Source of the DNA: Zygaena filipendulae
Taxonomy: Eukaryota; Arthropoda; Insecta; Lepidoptera; Zygaenidae
Assembly (NCBI GenBank): GCA_907165275.2
Contig: OU015659.1
Span: forward strand, 10,148,501-10,212,500
DNA: 64,000 nucleotides
Direction: 5' to 3'
Positions 12,260-23,201 of this stretch are shown here, one piece after another. Each line of letters starts with the position of its first letter. Within the stretch, counting starts at the first letter, position 1. The notes below the pieces were generated by a model, which was given only the letters and a program-made list of their open reading frames with translations, did no database searches and had not been told where the DNA came from. Position numbers and translations under genes: made by a program.

Positions 12260-12327
12260 TAATTCATACAGCTAAAAAAATATTATTAGTCACAGTGACC
12301 ATTTTTGATGTATGTAGCCTTTGAATT

Positions 12328-12572
12328 CTAACGGCCGCACTCAGAGTCGACTTTAATGATTACTTAGTTAAGTATAGATTTTTAAAACAAAACTGCCGCA
12401 ATCAGAGACGTTTAGTAAATTAATGTTAGTTGGCATTTAATGAGATGTAACTTAATTAGTTAAATGCCAATTAACATTAATTTATTACACTTGTCTGATT
12501 GCGGCAGTTTTGTTGTAAAAATCTATACTTAACTAAGTAATCATTAAAGTCGACTCTGAGTGCGGCGGTTAG
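12328..12572. mobile_element. 245-bp palindromic MITE, family C copy 1
   Basis: The arms are near-perfect inverted repeats starting CTAACGGCCGCACTCAGAG, flanked by ATT on both sides. A second copy is at 49326-49569, and a diverged internal piece lies inside the composite at 52529-52650. It has no coding capacity. Confidence 0.85.
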
Positions 12573-12835
12573 ATTCTCCAATCAGCATCAACAAAAACTG
12601 ACAAACATTCATGGACTAGAAAATTAATTACATTTTTTTAACTTGATGCACTTAATTCACTATGTGGAGAAGTTCACAATAAAGAGTAAAACACATTCTT
12701 GATGGAAAACTGGTTATTTAAAAACATAGAACTGTTAAAATACTAAACTTGAAACATCCACTGATAACATAATATGGAACTTTCAATAAAAGCAATATTA
12801 AATTAATAACAATATTTTTATTATAATTAAAACTA

Positions 12836-14179
12836 TCAAGACTTAAGATTAAAATTAACAATCAATAAACTGTTCTTAGCTGTTCCAACTTTAAACCATC
12901 TGCCCCATTTATGCTCCTGACCTACAGCAGCATACAAATGCCTGCCATCAGGAGTGAACTGTATTGAGTTGACACATCCATCCACCTCTATACTAAACAT
13001 TGGCAATACTTTTCTATACATGTCACACACCTTCCATACCCTGATATTGTTATCATGAGAACCTGATGCGAAAATATCCGAATTTATTAATGTGGCTAAA
13101 GCTGTGATCCAACGGGGCACCTCATTTTCTGCACCATGAGCCTGAAGAACGGAACAAAGTGGTTTCTTCTTAAATATACTCCACACACAAAGTGTTCCAT
13201 TATCACCACCAGAAACAAAATGATCTTCATCTAACAATTTCACTTCATCTATACTCCCAATGGGACCATTAAAAATAAGTTGTGACTCTTCAACAATCTT
13301 CCAGATTCTCACCGATGTGTCAGTACCACCAGCTGTGATTGCTCTTTCCTTGGTTAATGCGTCAATGGAGTTAATAGCCGACTGATGGCCAAACAAAGTC
13401 TCCACATATGCCATTTCATCTAATGACCATATTTTAACACATCTGTCTTTACTAGCTGAATACAATTCATGAGTGTTTTTCCTGAAAACAATGCCTGTAA
13501 CTATATTTTTATGACCATTGAAAGTATGTAAATGTTTTAATGTGATTGGATCCCATATTTGAATATTATTAGATTCATCTGAGGTTGCTAAATATTTTGT
13601 ATCAGATGATATAGCAATAGACATGATACTTCCTTTCAGTAACTTGGAATGGGTTTTGTGGGTGAGGCAACCGAGCTTTCTTTTCTCTTTAACACCCCAT
13701 TTAACCAAAGTACCACATTTGCTGCCTGTAAACACATACTGGCCTTCACTGCTAATACACACACAAGTAAGGGTTAAACGATGTTCTCTCGCACGTATAA
13801 CCCTTATATTATCTTTAGTGGGTTGTGTATAATTGTCCGCCACTTGCACTTTGAGCTTTCCCTGAGATTCTAGATAATCTCTCTGCAATCGTTTGTCAAC
13901 GGCATCGTCTTCAGCCAATTCCGCTCTTTTCTCTTCCTCTCTTTTGATTTCTTCCAGATATTTCTTGGCTAATCGCAACTTTTTATGTTCTGCTGTCTCA
14001 TGATCGCTCTCGTCTTCCACATCAGAGAACTTCTTAAGATCCAAATCACTCTCCGAAGATTCTTCACCATTTTGCAGGTTAGGTTCACTGTGTAGTTTTG
14101 GCTTCTTCTTCTTGCCTTTATCATCTTTTTTTCTGTAAATTTTCCTCGATTTTCCTTTCAGAAAGCTATTTGCAGACAT
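12836..14179 (-). CDS. RRP9: U3 snoRNP-associated WD40 protein RRP9 (U3-55K)
   Basis: This is a single uninterrupted frame of 447 residues starting MSANSFLKGKSRK (ATG at 14179-14177); an in-frame extension upstream is unlikely to be used. The N-terminus is basic then acidic (KKDDKGKKKKPK, SSESDLDLKKFSDVEDESD), followed by a charged coiled stretch (RLAKKYLEEIKREEEKRAE) and at least six WD40 repeats from about residue 120. Repeat endings visible include LVKWG, IQIWD, VKIWS, VRIWK, LCVWS and IRVWK. The C-terminal EHKWGRWFKVGTAKNSL block is diagnostic of RRP9. The protein binds the box B/C motif of U3 snoRNA and acts in early pre-rRNA processing in the nucleolus. An AATAAA on the minus strand (12822-12817) lies just past the stop. 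No intron is seen. Confidence 0.95.
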   Translation of the reverse strand: MSANSFLKGKSRKIYRKKDDKGKKKKPKLHSEPNLQNGEESSESDLDLKKFSDVEDESDHETAEHKKLRLAKKYLEEIKREEEKRAELAEDDAVDKRLQRDYLESQGKLKVQVADNYTQPTKDNIRVIRAREHRLTLTCVCISSEGQYVFTGSKCGTLVKWGVKEKRKLGCLTHKTHSKLLKGSIMSIAISSDTKYLATSDESNNIQIWDPITLKHLHTFNGHKNIVTGIVFRKNTHELYSASKDRCVKIWSLDEMAYVETLFGHQSAINSIDALTKERAITAGGTDTSVRIWKIVEESQLIFNGPIGSIDEVKLLDEDHFVSGGDNGTLCVWSIFKKKPLCSVLQAHGAENEVPRWITALATLINSDIFASGSHDNNIRVWKVCDMYRKVLPMFSIEVDGCVNSIQFTPDGRHLYAAVGQEHKWGRWFKVGTAKNSLLIVNFNLKS

Positions 14180-14521
14180 TTCGTTAAGTTTTTTACACAA
14201 CTTATAAAATTCCCAATAATAATAAGATAACCACACGTGCCAACCGCCAATGAAACAAACCAGCAGTGATGAGTGAGCAGGACAAAATCAGGAAAATGGA
14301 AATTACAAAACTGTCAGGCAGCAGACGTCTGTATCAATGACAATTGACAAGTGACAAGTTTTACTTTTTTAATTCTGACTTCGCACCGAGAAAGATAACC
14401 ATAGTGCCATCTAACGAGAAAAATTTAAACAAATGGCGGGAAGTAATATTCTAAGCAATAACAATTTGATGACTTTTTTTTATTTTCTTGATTTTTCGTA
14501 ATATCTTCTTCGAAAGCACGT

Positions 14522-14855
14522 TGTTGTATCCGCGGCTGCACAAATATGCCATACAAAAACAATACGAAGGTGAAATTTTATTGTTCCCCTGAAAGTTCAT
14601 TGAACACTGCATGGATAAACTTTAAACGAATAAAGTGGATAAATGCAGTGAGTAAGTAAATTATTTTAAATAAAATATTCAATTAAAATATTAGGGAAAA
14701 AAAGTAAAAAATTGTTTTTCAGAATATATCCAAAGGATTTAGAACCAAAAAAAAGTGCACGCATTTGTAGTGCTCATTTTGTTAATAATCAAAACTCAGA
14801 TCATCCCTTACATCCGCCGCTACGTTATTCCCGAGTAACAAAGGCTATATTGTAA
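14522..14855 (+). CDS. THAP zinc-finger domain fragment, two exons, C-terminus cut by a repeat
   Basis: Exon 1 (about 14522-14655) and exon 2 (14723-14855) join in phase across a 67-bp GT-AG intron. Together they give a THAP-type C2CH domain: CCIRGC, then VKFYCSPESS, WINFKRIKWINAV, and a second half PKKSARICSAHF carrying the C-x2-H pair. All four zinc ligands are present. THAP domains bind DNA and occur in transcription factors and P-element-type transposases. The first Met in frame (14546) falls after the first cysteines, so translation probably begins in an upstream exon or the copy is non-functional. The frame ends at TAA 14853, exactly where a GCGGTTTCACCCGCG repeat begins, so the protein is probably truncated by that insertion. 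It lies about 340 bp from RRP9 and is divergent to it. Confidence 0.6.
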
Positions 14856-16449
14856 TCCGGAATTCCCGCAGGAACTCTGAAATTACCGCGGGTGAAACTG
14901 CGGGGAACAGCAAGTTTTTAATAAGCTCGATGTCAGCCATAATATTTTACAGATTTAACAGATTTTCTAATATTATATAAAGGAATTGTAAAAATAACTA
15001 TTAACCATGGACCAATGCTATTAACTTACGATAATTCCTAAGGTGTAAAGTTTTGAAACACTGGTTTGGGCTACTACTGAGCAGGTTACAATAGTTTGCA
15101 TCGCATCTTTCGTTGACGACATTTAGAACGTGTCCTGATTTAAATAATTTTTGCCTTTTGACGTTATTCGGTTCGATTGGGATAAGCTAAAATGAACGCA
15201 CAAGGAATCAATTTGACTTTCTTTAATTCGACACGTTTCGGATGTAGCCGAAGCTAGGCTTCAATCACTTCAGTAATATCTGATTTGGCTGTATGGACTT
15301 AGACTCATTTGCCTTCCCCGAGTTCCCCGAAAGGTTTAAAACTGCTTGTTAAAAAAGTACCGATATTTTTAATTTAATACAAAATATTTTGATCGGATAT
15401 ATCAATAAATTCAATAATACAAAATATCCAATATCGATAATTGTATCAAAATCTATGAGAGTAATTTTTTTTTATGTAAAAAGCAATTCCTAGATGCTCC
15501 AAATCTATCTCGTAAGGAAAACCCGATGTAGTTTTAGATAAACACGAGACATTATATCCCAGTTTTTTCGAATCTAGCACTTGAATACCTACGATCTTCG
15601 TAAATTGAAAAATCTATATTTAATAATCGATTATTATGAAAAAAATATATTAATACTAAAGTCGATTATTATTTTACATCCCTATCACTAGGCACTAACG
15701 GCACGGCACTAGCTAGCTTTCTTTCTTCTTTTTTATGGACTTTCGCATATACAATAGGCTTGTTTCTTTAGACATAAGTCTAGTTAATTTGTGGGCTTGT
15801 TTCCGGGGTAAAAGCTTAGACATGTCTAGTTAATTTGTGGGTAAAAGTACCTATGATCTTTGACCTACCCTACGGCTTTTCGTACCATAAGTCTAGTTAA
15901 TTAGTGTTTCGTGCCGAAAAAGATTGTATACCTACCTATCATGGACCAATATGCAAAATTTCATGATTGACTAACGGCTTAGTAGGTAGTTAAGGCGGCG
16001 TAAGCGTAAAAAACTCACATTCGCATTTATAAAATGACTATAATTATAATAATAAGATTTTTTCTATGCCTGAGGGTTGAGGCACTGAGCAAATGTGAAT
16101 GTGAGTTTTTTCATTAAGTATCCATTAAACTCAGAAGGGAAAATTTTTTATGTAGGTAGGTACTGAGGTAGGTGCCTACTTTGTTTTTATTAGTCAGAAA
16201 TAGCATATTAAAAGATTCAATTGATTTGTTTATTGAATCAATCTATTCTCTTTACACACAGAGTGCAAATACAATGAAAGGTGGGAACTATCATCATCGG
16301 TGAAAGGTTTTCAGTAGTTCCAAAGAATACCCCTACATACTAACTCAACTGCTTGTTAATATTGGTACCTATAGATATTTCAGTTTAAAATTTTAAAAAT
16401 GTTTATTCTTTATATCAGTACTATTAACCAAATTCCAGCAGTTACAACA
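14856..16449. repeat. Repeat-rich intergenic stretch between THAP fragment and INO80C
   Basis: At 14856-14915 a reversed GCGGTTTCACCCGCG-family tail (CGGAATTCCCGCAGGAACTC) abuts the THAP frame. About 15290-15345 resembles the LINE tail with GCCTTCCCCGAGTTCCCCGA. At 15595-15685 ATCGATTATT tracts end in ACATCCC. Three copies of the AAGTCTAGTTAATTTGTG motif lie at 15776-15906. Nothing else is recognised. Confidence 0.55.
15776..15906 (+). promoter_or_regulatory. Three copies of the AAGTCTAGTTAATTTGTG motif
   Basis: Copies are at 15776-15795, 15823-15841 and 15889-15906 (the last with TTAG in place of TTTG). They are spaced 47 and 66 bp apart, with no gene start immediately beside them; INO80C ends about 550 bp to the right. 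The same motif lies upstream of INO80C, DTYMK and ERCC6. The function is unknown and the regulatory label is an inference. Confidence 0.4.
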
Positions 16450-16887
16450 TCATCCCACTAAAGTGTTAGCTCCTCTGAGCTGTAAGTATCCAGCAGTAAT
16501 GTCCATTGGTAAACTTCTCACGGTGGCAAATTCTTCTGCGTTGCTATAATACAGTTTTGAATGTCGATCTATGTATGGAGCAGGCAATCCCGAAATATCA
16601 GAATACTTCTTTATAGGTTTAAAGGTTGGTGGTGCATTGATAGAGTAATCTGAAATAAAAATAATTTTGTTTTGAATAATTCTTTTAACATGAGCAGATA
16701 TTATATCTCACACAAAGAATAAGAATGTATATTAAAACATACATAAAACAGCATCATTAGGCCATGGTAGGGTGCGTTCAGTGGTCAACAATTGTTTAAG
16801 AGACTTCCACATTCGTTTCTTGGCTCCACTTTTAGATATAAATTTATTTTCTGTTTTAAAGCAGAACACTTTCTCTAATTCCGACAT
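16450..16887 (-). CDS. INO80C: INO80 complex subunit C (YL1 C-terminal domain protein)
   Basis: Two exons, 16887-16743 and 16649-16450, join in phase 1 and give 114 residues. Matching the human protein are GAKKRMWKSLKQLLTTERTL and APPTFKPIKKYSDISGLPAP, followed by a YL1-C segment ending ATVRSLPMDITAGYLQLRGA. The INO80C/Ies6 subunit binds Arp5 and is needed for nucleosome sliding by the INO80 remodeller. I took the ATG at 16887-16885 (MSELEKVFCF). The open frame extends upstream to a possible acceptor at about 16926, so an additional N-terminal exon is possible; the human protein has a longer N-terminus. A minus-strand AATAAA lies at 16407-16402. The motif pair at 17072-17122 is in its upstream region. 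Confidence 0.9.
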
Positions 16888-17071
16888 GTCTTTTATGTTA
16901 TTTTTAAATATTGGGTTCTTTCTATCTCCAATAATTTACTTAATCAGCTATTTGGTTACCTCAATAAAATGCCCTAAGAACTGCAAAAAATACTAACTGA
17001 AGAATAACAATTAACTGTGGAATACATTAAATCTGACTTGAGACTTGAGTGCGCTGAGCTTCTTTAGACAT

Positions 17072-17122
17072 AAGTCTAGTTAATTTGTGGCTGAGCTTCT
17101 GTAACACAAATTAATTAGACTT
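17072..17122. promoter_or_regulatory. Inverted pair of the AAGTCTAGTTAATTTGTG motif upstream of INO80C
   Basis: A plus-strand copy at 17072-17090 and a minus-strand copy at 17105-17122 (CACAAATTAATTAGACTT) face each other, separated by CTGAGCTTCTGTAA. GCTGAGC occurs beside both. They lie about 185-235 bp upstream of the INO80C start codon. A conserved short motif in both orientations suggests a protein-binding site; a repeat remnant is the alternative. Confidence 0.4.
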
Positions 17123-17772
17123 CTGTAAGCTGTTTATTCTGGTCGGCAAGACTGAAGAGTAGCAAACAACTAAACTTTTTTTTTTTTTATGGCAATTGTC
17201 AAGACTTATTTTAATAAAAAAGCAAAAGTAAATTTAAATTATAATGGAATAAAACATAATTATAAATACATTTTTCTCTTCTCAACAGTAATCGATAAAA
17301 AAACGATTACTATAAAAATATCGATTTTCATATTAATTGATTATTTTTATAATAATCGATTTTTTCATCCTTAGGTACAAAGCTTCTTGGGTAGGTAGTA
17401 CCACCATTGCCGGTCCACCAAAGTACCACTAGTATCTACCTCTACATCGTAGACGACAAAGATCATAATATAATCACTTGGTAGACGACCTACATCGTAG
17501 ATGGAGAATGAATAGATGAGGCGATTTCCTTCTCTTTCGAATAGTAAGCGAGACAGTGTTATGGCTAAGTTCTTAAGAGTGAAAGAGATTTCCAATTATC
17601 TTTTGTCCTTATCTAGCGTATAGGTTTTTTTTGTTGGGCAAAGTTATAGTTTGCCCAACAAAGCGAAGTGCTCTTTGTTTGTTTTGATAAAAAACGTTGT
17701 TTTTTTCAATTATTGAAAGCTAAATAGACTTTCATATCGTGTTTAAAGTGTTTGTTTTTGTTGTGGACATAG
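17123..17772. other. AT-rich intergenic DNA
   Basis: There is a poly-T followed by ATGGCAATTGTCA at about 17178-17199, matching the start of the insertion at 58670. ATCGAT-rich sequence lies at 17288-17368 and ends TTCATCC. No gene was seen. Confidence 0.5.
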
Positions 17773-19702
17773 TGATATGTTGTATTTTAGGCTGTAAGAG
17801 CCGTAATGAAAGGAAAACGGAGCATGTAACATTTCATCGGTATGTAATGATTTACTTTCATGTAAATGTGTTTTGTTTGTGCAAAATAGCAAATATATTC
17901 ATAATAACAGCTTTGTGGTATAAATCGTAAAAATATAACAAAAAAATCAACATTAATTTGCCTTCTTATTTTAATGTATAATCTTGCCAAATTACGTGGT
18001 CCTTATTCCATAATGGCGACTATGTCCTTACCACGTCGTTACTATGCCTTCCGTAATATGTTGGGTTATACTACGACAAAGGTTGCTAGCTTACCCAGAT
18101 TAATTTCCCAATTTTTTATAATATTAGTAGGTACCTATGTGTGATGTCGTTACTTCTATATTTTTTAACGAAACTCAACTTTGTCTAGCATCCCGGACAA
18201 ATCTTTGTGATTTTTGGGTTGCTATTAGATTAAGTCATATTTTGTAAACGTTTTAAATAAAATAAAAAAAAAAAAAAAAAACAAAATAGGGTACTTGCAT
18301 GAAATTTATTATAAGAAATTTTGTCAATATGTCAGAAATAGAGCCTTAGAAAAGCATTATCGTGAAAGATTTACTATAAAAAATTTAAGTTTCTAAAATA
18401 TTCAACTTCTAATTTTGTGAAACGGAACGTTGCAGCGAAACACCAATCACAGCCACGCTTAACAGATTACGTCACTTTTATTTTTTTAGGAAACATTTAC
18501 CTCTTTCAGAGAAGGCAAAAGAAACTAAGTGCATACAGTCAACGCATATTTTTAATTTTCTGAACTCGACACAGTTCAACCTTCTTCTTCTTCTTCAATA
18601 ATGGCGTCTATAATTATAATTTGCCAATGACAATGTTTCTTAATAATAACAATCTCTTCATCTACTTCTTCAATTATGGCGAATCGCCAATGACAATGTT
18701 AGATTTTTCCCCAAGTTAAAACATGGCTCTTTTGAAAGTCAGTTTCCTGCTCAGGGTCCAAAATAGATGCTGAAAAGTGACTGAAATAACGAAAAACGTG
18801 ACACGCGTGTTTTCGATACGGCTTTCACTCGTCAACAAAACCAGTTCAACCTTAATTTCGCTTTTGGATATTGAAGTTATCTGTCTGTCAGTGTCACATG
18901 ACCCGACAGTGACATTTCTATCACAGGTTAATAAGGCGTAATTTTGAACTAGTGACGTCATTCCGCGTTTCGGCGGTAAAGTCAAAAGTAGGAACTTTGA
19001 AACGCTCTATTTAATTAATTTATGCGTATATTTTTTCTTTTTCTTGCTTTATTTAAGTAGGCCATACATATATCTTTAAAATAGACTGGACATTTTTTTT
19101 ATCTCTACCAAGTTTCATGCCAAGTACCAATCGTTTCCATCATTTGTTTTTTTTTTCAACGTGGGATAAAATACTGAAAGAATCTAGTCTATCTAAGAAT
19201 CTAACTATGTCTCAGACGCTGTATTTTAAAACTTCAGTATCGAATCGAATAAGTTCAATTTAACCGTCAACAGAATCACGTGTACTGTACCCTTCGCGTG
19301 TAAGACTGGCTGAAAATCTTGCATGCTCTTGACTGTATGAGTAGTGTATGAAATAAACAATTTTAGATTCGATTTGGAAATTTTAGAATATTGGGCCTGA
19401 TAACTACATTGTCCACGTCAAATATTTTTTTTAATTTTTCATGTTAATACAGTGTGTATTCTATATTTTTTTTCTTTTTCAGATTTCCTTTTAAATTGGT
19501 TACTCTTATTAACTGGATAGCAAGCACTGGTCGTGTAAATTGGAAACCAAATAGCTATTCAAGGATTCGTTTCAAGCATTTCCTAAGCAGTTTCTTTCGA
19601 AAAACTAAACTTAATTACAATGAGTGCAGCTGGCGCGAACCAATAGCAAGCAATAATAATAATCGTTTCAAAAACCATAAGCCAAGCGCGCAACTTTTAT
19701 GA
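17773..19702 (+). pseudogene. THAP-domain gene remnant, two exons, zinc ligand lost
   Basis: Exon 1 (about 17773-17839) encodes CCILGCKSRNERKTEHVTFH, the N-terminal half of a THAP finger. After a 1.6-kb intron, exon 2 (19483-19702) joins in phase, giving HRFPFKLVTLINWI and then NSYSRIRFKHF. The expected C-x2-H of THAP is RIC-x2-H, but here the Cys is replaced by Arg, so one of the four zinc ligands is missing. There is no in-frame ATG in exon 1; an upstream exon could supply it through the acceptor at 17771-17772. The product would be about 95 residues with no recognised effector domain. The intron contains a family A element. It is either a decaying gene or a diverged fragment of a P-element-like transposase. 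Confidence 0.55.
18287..19130 (+). mobile_element. Family A TIR element copy 2, with internal insertion
   Basis: It starts TAGGGTACTTGCATGAAAT, after an A-rich run, and follows the copy at 4974. An extra stretch at about 18575-18840 includes CTTCTTCTTCTTCTTCAATA and a fragment also seen at 21340-21380. The right end is diverged (TTTCATGCCAAGTACC). Confidence 0.75.
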
Positions 19703-20223
19703 TGCCCTGACGAGAAATAAGCTGGTTTGCTCATCCGTACCGTGCGCTAAGTAACTTAAGTTCCAATAAAACGTTATTTGCACCTACATAGTATTCATTT
19801 CACTTGCCCCGCTTCACTACATAGTATAAAATAAAGTCGCTTTCTCTGTCCCTATATCCCTATGTATGCTTAAATCTTTAAACTACCCAACGGATTTTGA
19901 TTCGGTTTTCACCAATAGATAGAGTGATTCATGAGGAAGGTTTGTAACTATATTTTATCCTGGAATTCCCGCGGGAACTCCGAAATTACCACGGGTGAAA
20001 CCGCGCGGGTCAGCTAGTATTTTATAAATCCCCTCGACACCATCAGGGATCGATGATTTATAGTTTATATACAAAACAACCTATCCTATAAAACTACATT
20101 TTACTTCCTATAGCTTTTTCATCACCAAACAAGCTAAAACTCCTTGGAAATTGGAAATAAGTTATTTAGTGGCAATACTGGTAGTTTACATGTGTGCATA
20201 GGAAGAATATCACTTTCTCTTAT
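19703..20223. repeat. Intergenic DNA with a reversed GCGGTTTCACCCGCG-family copy
   Basis: At 19860-20017 there is a minus-oriented repeat copy with GGAATTCCCGCGGGAACTCC and GGTGAAACCGCG followed by TCAGCTAGT. The remainder shows no feature. Confidence 0.6.
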
Positions 20224-21032
20224 GGTAAGTTCACACGCGTGCGTTCAACTCTACATTCAACGTGCACATTCACATTCACGAGCGTGTAAACGGTACGCCC
20301 GAGCCCGTGAACGCGCCTGTGAACGTGAATGCCGCGAATCGGGCAAGTGTCGGTTTTTTGGCAAAGTTCAAAGGATGAATGTGCGGGCGCCCGGTGACTG
20401 TTTACACGCGCGCGGGCAGTCAGTCTGTCCCGCGCTTTCGCGACGAGTGGATCTTCATTCAACGTTTAAGAAAGTCGCTACGATCGGATATTACAATCGT
20501 TCATAATTTTGTTCCTTTTTCCAATAAAAATAAGTTAAGCCAAAGGATATGGCAGCAACAACACCGAGATCCTCGCTGCTCGCCATTCTGGCACTGACTG
20601 ACACGACGGCGTGCGTGTAAACAGCTTGAATGTCCGCCGGCCCGAGACGGGCTGCATGCCGCGCAGCCCGCCAGGCAGCCCGCCGGGCTGCACGGCGCGC
20701 GTGTGAACGTAGCATTACACGCGCGCGGGCAGTCAGTCTGTCCCGCGCTTTCGCGACGAGTGGATCTTCATTCAACGTTGCTAAGAAAGTCGCTACGATT
20801 GGATATTACAATCGTTCATAATTTTGTTCCTTTTTCCAATAAAAATAAGTTAAGCCAAAGGATATGGCAGCAACAACACCGAGATCCTCGCTGCTCGCCA
20901 TTCTGGCACTGACTGACACGACGGCGTGCGTGTAAACAGCTTGAATGTCCGCCGGCCCGGGACGGGCTGCATGCCGCGCAGCCCGCCAGGCAGCCCGCCG
21001 GGCTGCACGGCGCGCGTGTGAACGTAGCATTA
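20224..21032. mobile_element. Non-autonomous TIR element with an internal 313-bp tandem duplication
   Basis: The outer ends contain GTTCACACGCG and CGCGTGTGAAC. The GC-rich arms carry repeated GTGTAAAC/GTTTACAC sites. The unit 20404-20716 is almost exactly repeated at 20717-21031. On the minus strand both units contain a short frame beginning MASSEDLGVVAAISFGLTYF (ATG at 20586 and 20901) that stops after 31 codons. This looks like the start of a lost transposase, resembling Harbinger-type N-termini by eye only. Confidence 0.7.
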
Positions 21033-23054
21033 CGCTATACGCGAATGCCTCGTCTAGTTCATTCTCCGTCTACGACCTACATATTTGTGGGTCTCCGTCT
21101 GCGGTCGGTCCAAATTGTGCTTTTCGTGCTCGTGTAGTCTATTCAGTACAGTGGCCTACAAGTTCAAACCGTACAACGATGCTAAACGTTAATTTGTGCA
21201 TTTAACTAATTTATTTTACTTGAAACTGGCTAAATATATTATATGCGAAAGCCAATAAGAAAAGAAAATAAAAAAGTAGTGCAGTGTCTCCGGAACTGTC
21301 AAACAGCTGTCAAACTTTATATGAACTTTATATGAAACTGAAACGTTGTCATTGGCAAATTATAATTATAGACGCCATTACTAAAGAACACGAAGAGTGA
21401 ATAGTCGTGTCACGTGTACACGCTCACGCACGTATTTACAGGCTTTTTTTTTCTCTTCTTTTTGGACTCAACACTAAGTGTTATTTGCCACTTTCATTTT
21501 TGGTATTAAGACGATAGGAAGCAAAGGTTAGGAAGCATTGTTAAAAAAGAAGGAATTTTGACAGAACGGGATTATTGGATTGGATTAGGCGTAGGGAAGA
21601 AAAAAGAAATGGTATATTGGAATAAACATAAATAGAACTTTATGTTTATAATATTTAAAAATGAAGCCAGGATTTAATAAATTATTTTATAAATAATTTA
21701 CAGTTTTATACAAAACCCTCAAAACGGCTCTGCACCATAGGGATGTCGAAAGTGAAAAAAAAAATGATATATCGATGTATCGATATTTATAAAAATATCA
21801 ATATCGACGTTGATATATCGAGGAAAAAACATCGATATATCGCTCAAATTTTCAAAAGATTTTGCGTTTTTAAAATTGGCAGCAACTCTTCACAGTTGAA
21901 CTTAATAGGACGCTTTGTGGGAAGTTGTGTAGTAACACTACATCCTCCCGACGAACGCCCCATTTCATCTTATTTCACTGTATCCACATTTTATTTATCA
22001 CTAATGGAACACTATGATGCTAAATCCACCACTTGCTCACCATACACTTTATTGTGGGGCTATTAATAGTCATGACTCATGACCCAATCGGTCAGTTCCC
22101 AAATCCCAATACAGTTACTACTTTCCGTTCATTCCTATCTTTTACAGTTTTGGATTCTAGTAACTTAAGATACATAAATAAATAAAAACGTTTTTGATAA
22201 AATTATCGATATTGGATATTTTGTATCGAAATATCGGATAATAATAATAATTCATTTTATTTAAAAAAAACAGTACATTAAAAGAGAAATTAAATAAAAA
22301 CCTTAACAACAGTTACAAAGTCTAAAATTACTTAAGTCAAAATGGTGCCTAACTCAGCATGCTATATTGCTAGGGACGGAGCCGTAGCGCTTATTTTCAG
22401 CTGGGCCCGAAATTTAGAAATTGACGATTGGCAACACACTAACAAAACAAAAGCGCCAGTCCAACAATTTCATGGCAAGACTCTTCACCAAAGGTCAAAA
22501 TAAAATATCAATAGGATCAAAATATATCAGCTAAAATATCGATATATTTGATAAAAAATATCGATATATCGATACTTTCTCAACAAGCCTACGCGAACGT
22601 GTGTCGTCACTCGTCTTTCTCCGTCTACGGTGTCGTCAGTCGTGTAGACGTAGGTTACCTTCTCTCTGGACGTAGGTATGTGTGTTCTATGGACATTGAC
22701 ATAGTAAATCTAGTAATTTGTAGGGATGTGACATTGACAGAAAAAAAAGATTTTTATTTTAATCGATTTTTCTCTCTTAAATAATAATCGGTTTTGGATT
22801 AATCGATTTAAATAGGAAAAAATCGATTTGTAAGAAAAAAACATTTTTTTTTAAATGAAAATCTGTATGCTTGTAATAATAAAACTCAGATTAATTTTAA
22901 CAATTTATGAAAATAGAAATCAAATAAAATTTTAGATATGAATACAAACCTTTTAAAAGCCTCAATCGACTGAAATTAAAAATTATTCTGATCATTAAAT
23001 CCTAACCTAATTATAAATAGGCCCTGTTTCCAGGGTTCCTGCGAAGTATACCCT
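21033..23054. repeat. Intergenic DNA rich in ATCGATAT tracts and repeat fragments
   Basis: Dense TATCGATA-like tracts lie at about 21755-21845, 22195-22240 and 22510-22580. ATCGATTTTT tracts next to GGGATGTGACATTGACAG are at 22722-22830. At 21340-21380 is a fragment shared with 18595-18650. About 22330-22500 is a repeat-like piece (GACGGAGCCGTAGCGCT). The ACGAATGCCTCGTCTAG-type sequence at 21040-21100 partly recurs at 22590-22660. No gene was recognised. Confidence 0.5.
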
Positions 23055-23201
23055 GGGGTCGATTTTTGAATCGCTCGAATTACTATTCGCACACGGAATT
23101 GCAAGATTCACGCGTGAATGCTTAAAAAATGTATGAGGATTCGCACGTGAATTCGCGATTCCGTGCATGAAAGTAATTCGAGCGATTCAAAAATCGACCC
23201 C
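23055..23201. mobile_element. 147-bp palindromic MITE
   Basis: The inverted ends read GGGGTCGATTTTTGAATCGC and its reverse complement, extending over about 30 bp each. The centre has CACGCGTGAATGC-like repeats. It has no coding capacity. Confidence 0.85.

Noticed and set aside
11132..12267. Open frames inside the family B element
   Set aside because: They are short, differ between the two copies and match no transposase motif.
20144..20506. 120-codon Arg/His-rich frame
   Set aside because: It spans the GC-rich terminal arm of a mobile element; composition and lack of domains argue against a gene.
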